Source of the DNA: Deltaproteobacteria bacterium
GTDB lineage: Bacteria; Bdellovibrionota_C; UBA2361; SZUA-149; JAITKM01
Reading direction: 5' to 3'
NCBI GenBank assembly: GCA_031278395.1
Contig: JAITKM010000039.1
Span: forward strand, 11,147 to 75,146
DNA length: 64,000 bases
Part shown: positions 43,444 through 51,214 of the stretch, piece after piece
Numbering within the stretch: position 1 is the stretch's first letter
Layout of the letters: each line of letters opens with the position of its first letter
Notes under the pieces: model-generated
What the model was told of the DNA's origin: nothing
Seen by the model: only the letters and a program-made list of their open reading frames with translations
Databases searched by the model: none
Made by a program: the position numbers and the translations under genes

Positions 43444-44445
43444 TTACTCCAGAAAATTCATTAGCGATAAGGTGTTAATCTGAGATCCCATCTGGAGTAA
43501 GGCTTGCAAAGAGGTTTGTAGATTAGTGTAAGTGTTTGCCGCTTCGTAAAGGTCAATATCTTGCACTCCAGACCGCGCAGTATCAATATTAACTTTCAAA
43601 GTTTCAATTACATCTTGCGATCTAATTAGCTGATTAGTTCTAACTCCAATACTAGTTCTTTCATTCTCAATTGAAACCACTCTGGCGTCTTTTAGTAAAT
43701 CTATACACTGGCGAATATCTTCAGTCTGTTGACTATACTCTGCATCTGTATAAGCTGCGCCAGTTCCGTCAGGTGCAGCCGGTGCAGCCGGCTCAACATG
43801 ATAACCTTTTAAAATTCGCCCCAAACGTTCAAGCGTATTTAACGCCGAAGAAAAAATTTCATCTGCCGGAGTATTTAAACGAATCTGCTCAGTATCTGAA
43901 ACATAAATCATATTGGTAATGTCATAACCTGGCTCGTTAGCAAAAGTATATCTAGCGCTAATATCATTAGTGTCAGAAGGCTCACTGTAACCATTCTCAA
44001 CTCGAATAACTGGAGGCTGCGAACTAGCGCCACCGCCATAAAGATAAGAATTTACATATTGTTGATTAATTATATTAACTAAGTTGGTTTTTAAACCTAG
44101 AATTTCCTCACCAATAATTTTGCGCTGGTCAACACTGAGTGTTTCACTTGCCGCCTGAGTAGTTAACTCGCTCGCGCGTACTAAAATATCTCCCGTTTGT
44201 TCCAAGGCCTTTTCTTGCGTGTCTAATAAAGATAAGGCATTTGTAATACGCTGTTCATGTTTGTCTAAACGTTCTAGCTTAGATTGAAAACTAGAAATCA
44301 TCCCCGCTGATCCCGGCGCATCACTGCCGTAGATAACCTTATAGTTGCTAGCAATTTCTTGATTTACTCTGTTAATCTGTTTTTTGGTATCAAAGAGATA
44401 CTCCATTAAGCTATTCGTGCGTTGTAGATTACTTATTCTTTCCAT
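43444..44445 (-). CDS. flgL: flagellar hook-filament junction protein FlgL
   Basis: A 333-aa flagellin-fold protein. The N-terminal helix (ISNLQRTNSLMEYLFDTKKQINRVNQEIASNYKV) and C-terminal helix (DLYEAANTYTNLQTSLQALLQMGSQINTLSLMNFLE) are the paired coiled-coil ends; QYVNSYLYGGG is typical of FlgL/flagellin D1. Together with FlgK it links hook to filament. The middle has a proline/alanine-rich loop (EPAAPAAPDG). It lies 12 bp after flgK, cotranscribed. Confidence 0.93.
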   Translation of the reverse strand: MERISNLQRTNSLMEYLFDTKKQINRVNQEIASNYKVIYGSDAPGSAGMISSFQSKLERLDKHEQRITNALSLLDTQEKALEQTGDILVRASELTTQAASETLSVDQRKIIGEEILGLKTNLVNIINQQYVNSYLYGGGASSQPPVIRVENGYSEPSDTNDISARYTFANEPGYDITNMIYVSDTEQIRLNTPADEIFSSALNTLERLGRILKGYHVEPAAPAAPDGTGAAYTDAEYSQQTEDIRQCIDLLKDARVVSIENERTSIGVRTNQLIRSQDVIETLKVNIDTARSGVQDIDLYEAANTYTNLQTSLQALLQMGSQINTLSLMNFLE

Positions 44446-44457
44446 ATTGTCCTATTG

Positions 44458-46125
44458 TTAGCGTAACAAGTTAATCAACTCATCTAAAAGCGTGCTAGCC
44501 ACATTAATCATGCGCGCTGAAGCTTCATATGCCTTTTGATATAAAATCAACTTGGCAAACTCTTCATCCAAATCCACCCCAGAGACTGCGGAGACTGCGG
44601 CTTCGGCTTGTGAAACTTTTCCGCTAGCAAGCTCTGCAGCATCTGTTACTTCTTTTTTCATCACCCCTATTCGTGAAACTGTTGTGTCATATAACTGCGA
44701 AATAGTTGAAGTTACCTGAACTGCCCCTAAATTGTAATTGATACGAGCATTTTTTTGGTCTAAAAGATTTTGAATATTACTGCCATCGCCGTCTGCAAAT
44801 TGATATGTGCCTGAAACATTGCTAATGTTTAAGGCAGCAGAAAATTTGCTTGGGTCGTCAAGATTAAAAGTCAAAAGCGAAGCGTAACTATTAAGTCCAA
44901 ATTTTTCTAAATCGCTCTGCGACGGAATGCCGTCTGAATCTAAATCAGCGCCGCCAGTCAGCGAATTGTTAGCGCCTCTAAAACTAAATAAAGCAAAAGT
45001 ATTTTGCGGAACACCGCTAACAAAAGTATTAGTTTGCTCGCCAAGTAAATTACCAGAGGTGGATTCACCATTTTCAACGGCTAGATAAGCCAGATTGAAC
45101 CTAGTTAATAAATCTCTGGCTATCGTTTCCACATATGTTGCAGCCTCAACAATTGAGCCAGAAACATCAAAGGCAGAAGTCGTGCCAACTGTTTGCACGC
45201 CTCTAAATTTTAATAATCCCGCTAACTCACCATCTCCCGCTGCAATAATAGAAGTTAAATTTATTTCAGTTGGCGTTGTACCCGTCTTGTCATAGTCGAA
45301 AGTTATAAACCCCAGTGAGCCACCATCTAAAGCTGACGGCGTATTCTTACCGTCTACAAATGACGGCGTAGGCGAAAATTTTAATTGATTAGAATTAAAA
45401 CCAGTAACCAAACCAAAACCATTGGACAAAGTAACATTGATAGTTCCGTCTTTTTGAGTGGTAGTTGAAAACGAAATATTTTTTGCTAATTCTTTGAGCA
45501 GACCATCGCGCTGATCATGTAGACTTAAGGCTTCTTGCCCAGTAGCTTCGTATTTAGAAATTTGTTCATTTAAAGTCGCGATACCAGCCGTGATGCGATT
45601 AATGTCGCCAACTACACCTTCCATTCTGTCATTGGCTTCTCGCTGTAGCTCGGCGAGATTATTATAGGTAGAGCTAATTGTCGAAGTCAGGGTTTGCCCT
45701 TGATTTAGGACTCCTAAACGATAGCTTAGGCTAGAGGGATCCGATTGGAGATCTTCTAAGGCACTAAAAAATTTAGCTAACTCAGTTCCAATTCTGCCGT
45801 TTGTTGAATCTAAACTAAATAAGGCTTCAGCGCGTTGCAGGTAATCACTTTGTATTTGCGCTGAAGAAGATTCGCTAAGGCAGGCGATGTAGTTTTTATT
45901 GAGAAAATTATCGACGACCCCAGTAACACTCGTAATAGTTGCGCCAGAACCATAAACAATACCATTAGCGCCAGTCGCCGCGTCAGATATAATGTTCACA
46001 ACTCGACGAGCATAGTCAGCGTTATTGACATTATTAATATTGTTACCAATGACACGAATTGACTGCGATTGTACTCCCAAGGAGCGGCGACTAATATCTA
46101 TTAAAGCTGAAATTCCTGTTGTCAT
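44458..46125 (-). CDS. flgK: flagellar hook-associated protein 1 FlgK
   Basis: A 555-aa protein. It starts with the flagellar rod/hook N-terminal motif (ALIDISRRSLGVQSQSIRVIGNNINNVNNADYARR), contains FFSALEDLQSDPSSLSYRLGVLNQGQTL and LNEQISKYEATGQEALSLHDQRDGLL, and ends with VDLDEEFAKLILYQKAYEASARMINVASTLLDELINLL, the axial-protein C-terminal motif. It forms the first junction ring on the hook. The upstream region carries a sigma54-like box. Confidence 0.96.
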   Translation of the reverse strand: MTTGISALIDISRRSLGVQSQSIRVIGNNINNVNNADYARRVVNIISDAATGANGIVYGSGATITSVTGVVDNFLNKNYIACLSESSSAQIQSDYLQRAEALFSLDSTNGRIGTELAKFFSALEDLQSDPSSLSYRLGVLNQGQTLTSTISSTYNNLAELQREANDRMEGVVGDINRITAGIATLNEQISKYEATGQEALSLHDQRDGLLKELAKNISFSTTTQKDGTINVTLSNGFGLVTGFNSNQLKFSPTPSFVDGKNTPSALDGGSLGFITFDYDKTGTTPTEINLTSIIAAGDGELAGLLKFRGVQTVGTTSAFDVSGSIVEAATYVETIARDLLTRFNLAYLAVENGESTSGNLLGEQTNTFVSGVPQNTFALFSFRGANNSLTGGADLDSDGIPSQSDLEKFGLNSYASLLTFNLDDPSKFSAALNISNVSGTYQFADGDGSNIQNLLDQKNARINYNLGAVQVTSTISQLYDTTVSRIGVMKKEVTDAAELASGKVSQAEAAVSAVSGVDLDEEFAKLILYQKAYEASARMINVASTLLDELINLLR

Positions 46126-46188
46126 AAATTTTATTTTTGCATATTAACCAATAGGGCTAGGTAAACTTTCCCTATCAAGGGAGCATGT

Positions 46189-46204
46189 TGCAAAGACCAT
46201 GCTA
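46189..46204 (-). promoter_or_regulatory. sigma54-like promoter of flgK-flgL
   Basis: On the minus strand TAGCATGGTCTTTGCA fits TGGCACG-N4-TTGCW at nine of eleven fixed positions, though one of the two -24 G bases is A. The start would fall near 46178, about 52 nt before the flgK ATG. It shares T-GC-TG-TCTTTGC with the box upstream of flgE. Confidence 0.45.
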
Positions 46205-46368
46205 AAGTTGAATTTTAACTAAAAATAAAGAATTTTTTGTATTTCTAAGGGGTTAGAGAATGAGTCATTGTCTAAAAATTTAGAATAACATTAATACGAC
46301 TAGGCAATTTTTGTAACCATTCAATATATAGCGCCCTGCATTTTTTTGCTTTGATAGGTAATAATTAT

Positions 46369-46929
46369 ATGAGTTCAGGATTAAAATTAATTCTTCCGCC
46401 AACAGGACCTTGGAAACGTAGTAAAGCCATTGTGCCTAAAAATTTTTTTGGGGCTGGGGCGAAAAAGGATTTTGCTTGGTATTTTGAAGGTAAAAGTAAA
46501 GTTGAGGTCAAGAATGTGCAAGAGGCTTGTAAGTGGCTAACTCGATGTAAGTATATTTCTGACAAAGAGTTATTTATGGAGGATGATTTTTGGCAGCATC
46601 CAATAACTTTTGAAAATATTAGACAGGGGGATTGCGATGATCATGCGCTTTGGATTTGGCGGAAGTTAAATGAGTTAGGCTATATTTGCGAGTTGGTGGT
46701 TGGTAAATTTACAAGGCAAGAGTTAGAACATCGAAGAAATATTAGAGGAGCGTTAACAGGGCATGCCTGGGTAATTTACAAAGAAAAGGTAAAAGATAAA
46801 TGGTTTTTAATTGAAACTACAGAAAAAAATCCACGGCATATGATTATGACAGCTGAAGAATCAAAAAATATTTATCTTCCTGAATATTCAATTGATGGCA
46901 CTTTACAGACCTATAAGTTTTTGTTGTAA
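46369..46929 (+). CDS. transglutaminase-like cysteine peptidase-fold protein
   Basis: About 186 aa from the ATG at 46369; a TTG at 46351 is possible. The catalytic pattern is visible: Cys in IRQGDCDDHALWIWRKLNELGY, His in LTGHAWVIYKEKV, and an acidic partner in FLIETTEKNP. No signal peptide is seen, so it is cytoplasmic or exported by another route. Such folds act as peptidases, amidases or transglutaminases. It stands alone between flagellar genes and a region of gene remnants; the function is open. Confidence 0.7.
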   Translation: MSSGLKLILPPTGPWKRSKAIVPKNFFGAGAKKDFAWYFEGKSKVEVKNVQEACKWLTRCKYISDKELFMEDDFWQHPITFENIRQGDCDDHALWIWRKLNELGYICELVVGKFTRQELEHRRNIRGALTGHAWVIYKEKVKDKWFLIETTEKNPRHMIMTAEESKNIYLPEYSIDGTLQTYKFLL

Positions 46930-46936
46930 CTATCAA

Positions 46937-47045
46937 TATAGAGTTCACTTCCGAGTTAAGTTATATCGACACTTCATATTGCCCCCCCCCCAAAAAAAAA
47001 AACTAAAGACTTACTTTGGCTAACTAGTGTAGTGGCATTGTTTTT
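46937..47045 (+). pseudogene. decayed copy of the 3' end of the porin-like gene
   Basis: From 46938 the sequence follows the last ~100 bases of the gene at 47686-48846 (TAGAGTT-TTC-GTTAAGTTATATC..., then a block from ACTAAAGACTTACT to GTAGTGGCATTGTTTT with a single C-to-T change). The middle has become C10 followed by A11 and about seven bases longer. The rest of the copy is gone, so this is a remnant of a tandem duplication. Confidence 0.8.
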
Positions 47046-47167
47046 TATAAAAAAACACGCTGTTTTTTTTATTTTTTGTAGTGGTGGGGCTCTGTAGTTT
47101 TATTTTTATTTATTTAATTTAAGGCACAGAATCACTTATCTAATATGATCCGACAATTGCTTACTTA

Positions 47168-47383
47168 TTATTTCTCAATTTCTTCTTCCAGCAATTTTCT
47201 AATTAAAACATATCCTTCATCATCAGTATTCTGCTTAGCAAGATCTAAAATTATTTTTCGCAAACCTGAATTAACGCGTAACTCTTTAAATAAATCACGC
47301 TAGTCCTCTAGGTCTCCACGTTCAATAATACTTGCTACTGTAGCAGGTGAAAAATCATTTTTATTTAAATGACGATGTTCCAT
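47168..47383 (-). pseudogene. small ORF with one in-frame stop codon
   Basis: A 72-codon frame from the ATG at 47383 to a TAA at 47168 reads MEHRHLNKNDFSPATVASII, then ERGDLED-stop-RDLFKELRVN and on to LIRKLLEEEIEK. The TAG at 47300-47302 probably replaced a Trp (TGG), since both sides read as one helical protein. A good AGGAGA Shine-Dalgarno precedes the ATG. The size and position after another short gene recall the second gene of small two-gene (toxin-antitoxin-like) modules, but I do not recognise the family. Confidence 0.5.
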
Positions 47384-47520
47384 TATTTTTCTCCTAGTAA
47401 TCTTAAAGAAAGTTTTGTTCCAACTTCTTCACAGGAATTTTTTATCACCTCCCAGTTTGTAAGTTCGTTATCTAGCGCCTTGTAATTGTGTAAATAAGTC
47501 AATACTTTATTTGATTCGAT
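47383..47520 (-). pseudogene. C-terminal remnant of a gene coupled to the small ORF
   Basis: The minus frame reads KVLTYLHNYKALDNELTN, then WEVIKNSCEEVGTKLSLRLL, and ends in a TAA that overlaps the next ATG (TAATG), the usual sign of translational coupling. An in-frame stop lies at the upstream edge (47521-47523) and no start is seen, so only the 3' end survives. The neighbouring frame continues upstream for a few codons, which suggests a frameshift. Confidence 0.4.
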
Positions 47521-47685
47521 TCAGAATAGATTTTGCTTCCAAAAAAAAGTTTATGGAAAGTTTAATATAGTTATAATTCAACTTGACAGCCAAACTTAAT
47601 CATAATAGCCAGTGCAATCTGGTTGTAGTTGCAAAATCGGTTTTAAGTATTTTAAATATTAAAAAATTTATAAATAGAAAAATAT

Positions 47686-48846
47686 ATGAAAAAAAATAAA
47701 CTTTTACCACTTAGTTTGGCAGTTTTGGTCAGCGTGTCTGGGCTTAATCTTGCGCAAGCAGATGAAACAGCGGATCCGCAAAAAAGGATTTGGTATCAAT
47801 ACGGCGAAGGGTTACATGTTAAAACTACTAACAATGAAATTGATGCTACTTTAAGGTTATACAATAAATTTAAGGTCAATGTTGTCGACCAAGAAATTGA
47901 TTATTGGTCAACCGGAACAGGCACGCACTTTCAGCTTCCACAATCCAGAGCAGTATTAGCCAGCGATTTTCTAGATGGATTGTTTAGTTTTTATGGAGCG
48001 CTTGATTTAATTGGTGTTGCTGACAGAGATAGTTATGGGCACAAAGCTTTTGTGCCTGACGAAGTTTCGCTTAGCTTAAATATTAACCAGAATTTTTCAA
48101 TTATCGCTGGGCAATGGTATATTCCATTTGCCAAAGAGAGTTATAGTTATTCGGAATTTCTTTATAATATGGAATACGGTTCAATTGCTGGAAATTATTT
48201 TGGTTATCTGCCAGAAGTTGGTCTTGGAGTAGATGTCAATTTTGATAAAACTAATTTTGTAGCTGGAGTGTTCACTGGCAAAAACATTAGCGACCGTCAG
48301 ACTGATTATAAAACAGATATTACTTTGGCCGCGTTAGTTTCAAACAGCCTTTTAGGTGAATATAATAGAGAAACCAGTAGCGACGTGACCTGGACTAAAA
48401 GCCCGGCTGTTGGCGTAGGGGTTTCTGGACTTTATAGCCGGCTCAAAGACAAACATGGTGCTGAGATGAAAATTGATGAATTGAAAGTCAGTGCGGACTT
48501 AGGTTATAAGTATTGCGGAACTTCTACAGAGCTTGAACTATTCTATGACAATGTTTCTTTTAGAAAAATTTTTGACGATTTAGATTATTCAACTTTTGGT
48601 TTAACCACTAAAGCCGGATATTTCTTTATCCCTAAGCACCTAGAAGGTGTGATTAGATTTTCATGGTTAAACTTTGATAATAAGGATGAGAAAAACGCTC
48701 TAGAGCCAGCACTGGGAGTTAATTATTATGTCTTCGGACAAAACCTTAGAGTTGGTTCAATGTTAAGTTATATCAATACTTCATATCACCAAGAAAAAAG
48801 AACTAAAGACTTACTCTGGCTAACTAGTGTAGTGGCATTGTTTTAA
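47686..48846 (+). CDS. outer-membrane beta-barrel porin-like protein
   Basis: A 386-aa protein with a signal peptide (cut after AQA, residue 25). The mature part is made of alternating amphipathic strands rich in Tyr, Phe and Asp (IIAGQWYIPFAKESYSYSEF, YFGYLPEVGLGVDVNF), and it ends in a terminal Phe (VVALF), the BAM recognition feature. It resembles phosphate-selective porin O/P-type barrels in general layout. It is probably a substrate channel of the outer membrane. A decayed copy of its 3' end lies 1.8 kb upstream, so the gene was once duplicated. Confidence 0.8.
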   Translation: MKKNKLLPLSLAVLVSVSGLNLAQADETADPQKRIWYQYGEGLHVKTTNNEIDATLRLYNKFKVNVVDQEIDYWSTGTGTHFQLPQSRAVLASDFLDGLFSFYGALDLIGVADRDSYGHKAFVPDEVSLSLNINQNFSIIAGQWYIPFAKESYSYSEFLYNMEYGSIAGNYFGYLPEVGLGVDVNFDKTNFVAGVFTGKNISDRQTDYKTDITLAALVSNSLLGEYNRETSSDVTWTKSPAVGVGVSGLYSRLKDKHGAEMKIDELKVSADLGYKYCGTSTELELFYDNVSFRKIFDDLDYSTFGLTTKAGYFFIPKHLEGVIRFSWLNFDNKDEKNALEPALGVNYYVFGQNLRVGSMLSYINTSYHQEKRTKDLLWLTSVVALF

Positions 48847-48860
48847 CTAAACATAATTTT

Positions 48861-48876
48861 TGGCTTGATCTTTGCT
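48861..48876 (+). promoter_or_regulatory. sigma54-like promoter of flgE
   Basis: TGGCTTGATCTTTGCT fits TGGCACG-N4-TTGCW with intact GG and GC at the 12-base spacing (only two positions of the -24 block differ). The start would be near 48887, giving a leader of about 126 nt. Hook genes are sigma54-dependent in many flagellates. Confidence 0.55.
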
Positions 48877-49012
48877 TTATAATGTATTTGTGAAAATGCT
48901 GGTTGTTTGTTTTTGTTAGAAAGTATAACGGTTTTAGATAGTTAATAGGTTTTAAGTAGGTTTTAGATGTTTTAGGTTTAGGTAATTTTTTCCTCATTAT
49001 AAGGCAAATATT

Positions 49013-50251
49013 ATGACATTTATGGTTGGCTTTAATACTGGCAGAGATGCAATGATTAGTCATAGTCTCGCTCTGTCTTCGATATCGGATAATATTGCAA
49101 ATACCAATACAGTTGGTTTTAAAAGCCAAAGAGCAGAGTTTGCCGACTTACTGGCTGAATCCGTGGGAGGCTTATATCATACTTCTGGGTTGACTCCCGG
49201 TAATGGCGCGCTTATTTCAAATATAGCTACCATCAACACACAGGGAACTATAGAAATGACAAATCGCGAATATGATTTTGCCATTAGCGGTAATGGTTAC
49301 TTTGTGGTTCAAGCGGCTAACGGAGCGCAATACTATACTCGTGCAGGGAATTTTACTATCGATAATGAAGGCTATTTAGTAACTACGGATGGTTATCAAG
49401 TTTTAGGTTATGAGCCTGGCAGCAATACACTTACTCCACTTTTAGTTAGCGGTATTAATATTGAGCCAACGCCGACTGATAAAGTAAGTATGCTTGGCAC
49501 ACTGGATTCTTCAATTGGATTGGTTACGCCGCCAGTCGACCCTGCAACATATAGTGATTTGCAAGCTACAGCATCTTTTTATTCATATGCAAATATTGTT
49601 ACTTCGCTGGGTGAGAAAAAAACAATCAATTTATATTATTTCCAAACTAATAATATGCAATGGGAAGTTCAGGCATACGCAACTGACGTAGATTTAGGGG
49701 GGGTAACCCAAAAACCAGTTTTGTTGAACAGTATAACTTTAAATTTTCCACTGACTAATGATCAGGCTAATATCATGCAAGTCAATCCAATTTGGAATGG
49801 TGTAGCGTCGTCTTCTATTGAGATTGATTTTAATGGGTTTACTAGTTTTGCTAACACATCATATGTGAGCCAATTGACTGTTAATGGTTTTGCTGGCGGA
49901 ACCTTAGATAATATTGGAGTTACTGACCATGGCGAAATATACGGTTATCTGAACAATGGTGGTTCGGCTTTAATTGGAGAGTTTGCGTTAGCTACTTTTG
50001 TTAATCCAGGTAGTTTACAGCGCATCGGAACTAATAACTACATAGTCAGCTACAATACTGCAGAAGTATCTATTGACAGAGCAACCGTAGATGGACGTGG
50101 CACAATTAGTGGTGGCGCATTGGAAGTTTCTAATGTTGATATGGCAGAGCAATTTGTAGATTTAATTCGCTATCAACGCGGCTATCAAGCTGGTTCACAA
50201 ATTGTAAAAACTTTGAGCGATTTAGTGCATACAACACTAGAAATTTTGTAA
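49013..50251 (+). CDS. flgE: flagellar hook protein FlgE
   Basis: A 412-aa protein with axial-protein ends: FNTGRDAMISHSLALSSISDNIANTNTVGFKSQRAEFADLL at the start and VDMAEQFVDLIRYQRGYQAGSQIVKTLSDLVHTTLEIL at the end. FAISGNGYFVVQAANGAQYYTRAGNFTIDNEGYLVTTDGYQVLGY is the FlgE/FlgG core. The middle domain is that of a hook protein rather than of the shorter FlgG. An ATG at 49022 is an alternative start. A G7 run at 49697-49703 lies inside the coding region. Confidence 0.9.
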   Translation: MTFMVGFNTGRDAMISHSLALSSISDNIANTNTVGFKSQRAEFADLLAESVGGLYHTSGLTPGNGALISNIATINTQGTIEMTNREYDFAISGNGYFVVQAANGAQYYTRAGNFTIDNEGYLVTTDGYQVLGYEPGSNTLTPLLVSGINIEPTPTDKVSMLGTLDSSIGLVTPPVDPATYSDLQATASFYSYANIVTSLGEKKTINLYYFQTNNMQWEVQAYATDVDLGGVTQKPVLLNSITLNFPLTNDQANIMQVNPIWNGVASSSIEIDFNGFTSFANTSYVSQLTVNGFAGGTLDNIGVTDHGEIYGYLNNGGSALIGEFALATFVNPGSLQRIGTNNYIVSYNTAEVSIDRATVDGRGTISGGALEVSNVDMAEQFVDLIRYQRGYQAGSQIVKTLSDLVHTTLEIL

Positions 50252-50260
50252 CAATTTCTT

Positions 50261-50324
50261 AGGAGCAACCTTGTAAAAAGTTTTAGTAATTTTGGGAACA
50301 ATTCTGGCAATTGCACTCCTTTTT
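50261..50324 (+). terminator. terminator after flgE
   Basis: AGGAGCAA at 50261 pairs with TTGCACTCCT at 50311-50320 around a long loop, followed by TTTTAATTTT. It begins ten bases after the flgE stop codon. Confidence 0.5.
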
Positions 50325-50438
50325 AATTTTCAAAACCAGAAAAAACACCGAATCTTTTCTCCGTAACCTGCATATTCTCTACACTAGTGTTCTTCTTGTT
50401 AAAAAAATACTCTGGTAAAAGACTTCTATATGTTGTAG

Positions 50439-50465
50439 TAACACGCGCAAAATATTGGCGTGTTA
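50439..50465. promoter_or_regulatory. inverted repeat upstream of the sct-like operon
   Basis: TAACACGC-N11-GCGTGTTA is a perfect 8-base inverted repeat 50 bp before the first gene of the operon. The spacing suits a dimeric regulator, or it could be an RNA stem in the leader. Confidence 0.45.
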
Positions 50466-50515
50466 AAGGTTAATTAGAAGAGAGATAAATAGTAAAAATT
50501 TTTAGTTATTAAGCA

Positions 50516-50728
50516 ATGGGTATTTTAGAGAAATTGCATAAACTTGAGAAAAGTGAAAAGTTGTTGATTGCGATTGCTGTCTTGGCGGACGGAGAAAAGT
50601 CGGCACCGATTTTAGCTTTGGATAAAGAGAAAGGAGCTAAACATTCAGAATTAGTCAAGGAGCTTTTGGAAGTTCAGGAAGAGATTAGGTTGCCCTTGTT
50701 AGGAAGTATTGTTAGACAAAATATGTAA
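50516..50728 (+). CDS. small hypothetical protein heading the sct-like operon
   Basis: A 70-aa, charged, mostly helical protein (ILEKLHKLEKSEKLLIAIAVLAD, HSELVKELLEVQEEIRLP). It has no signal peptide or membrane span. Its stop is 3 bp before the next start, so it belongs to the operon. Size and helical nature would suit a type III chaperone, needle-type or regulatory subunit, but no family is recognised. Confidence 0.55.
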   Translation: MGILEKLHKLEKSEKLLIAIAVLADGEKSAPILALDKEKGAKHSELVKELLEVQEEIRLPLLGSIVRQNM

Positions 50729-50731
50729 GTT

Positions 50732-51214
50732 ATGAAACTTAAAAAGCAGCTTGATCTTTTGGCGAAACAAAGCGAACAAAATGAAAAGGTAGCAATTTTA
50801 AACAAAAAACGAGTTGATGATATTATAGAACAACGCTCGGCAGAGTTAGCTAACTTAATTCAGGCGAAAGATAATTTAATTCATGAACTTTCAGCGTTAG
50901 ACCTTTGGTTAAAAAATAAAGCTGTTCAGGACAGAAACTTGTTACAATTTATTTCTTTTGTGCCAGTGAGGGTTAAGTTTTTAAAAGCTAAAATACTCAA
51001 AAAAGACCAAGAAATAAAGACCAAACAGTCCGAACTGGAATCTGCTGTGCGACGAATCGAAATTTTTGAAAATGAATTATTAAAAGCTAGAACAGAGCGC
51101 AAAAAGTCAGAAATTGGATTACAGCGAATTGAAAGCCGAAGAATTTTAGAACAAGAGGTTAAGGAAATAAATTTAGCCGAAGAATTACAGAATATATGGA
51201 AAAAGAAGGAGTAA
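50732..51214 (+). CDS. SctO/FliJ-like coiled-coil stalk protein
   Basis: A 160-aa, almost wholly coiled-coil protein with two long Lys/Glu-rich helices (about 1-70 and 80-155) joined near NLLQFISFVPV, the antiparallel hairpin plan of FliJ and YscO/SctO proteins. These link the export ATPase to the gate protein. The position directly before a SctQ-like gene matches the usual N-O-P-Q-R-S order, with N and P missing. It overlaps the next gene by 19 bp. Sequence alone would not prove it; the context carries the call. Confidence 0.6.
   Translation: MKLKKQLDLLAKQSEQNEKVAILNKKRVDDIIEQRSAELANLIQAKDNLIHELSALDLWLKNKAVQDRNLLQFISFVPVRVKFLKAKILKKDQEIKTKQSELESAVRRIEIFENELLKARTERKKSEIGLQRIESRRILEQEVKEINLAEELQNIWKKKE

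Noticed and set aside
48878-48883. TATAAT hexamer upstream of flgE as a sigma70 promoter
   Set aside because: No acceptable -35 hexamer at 15-19 bp upstream; the sigma54-like box fits better.
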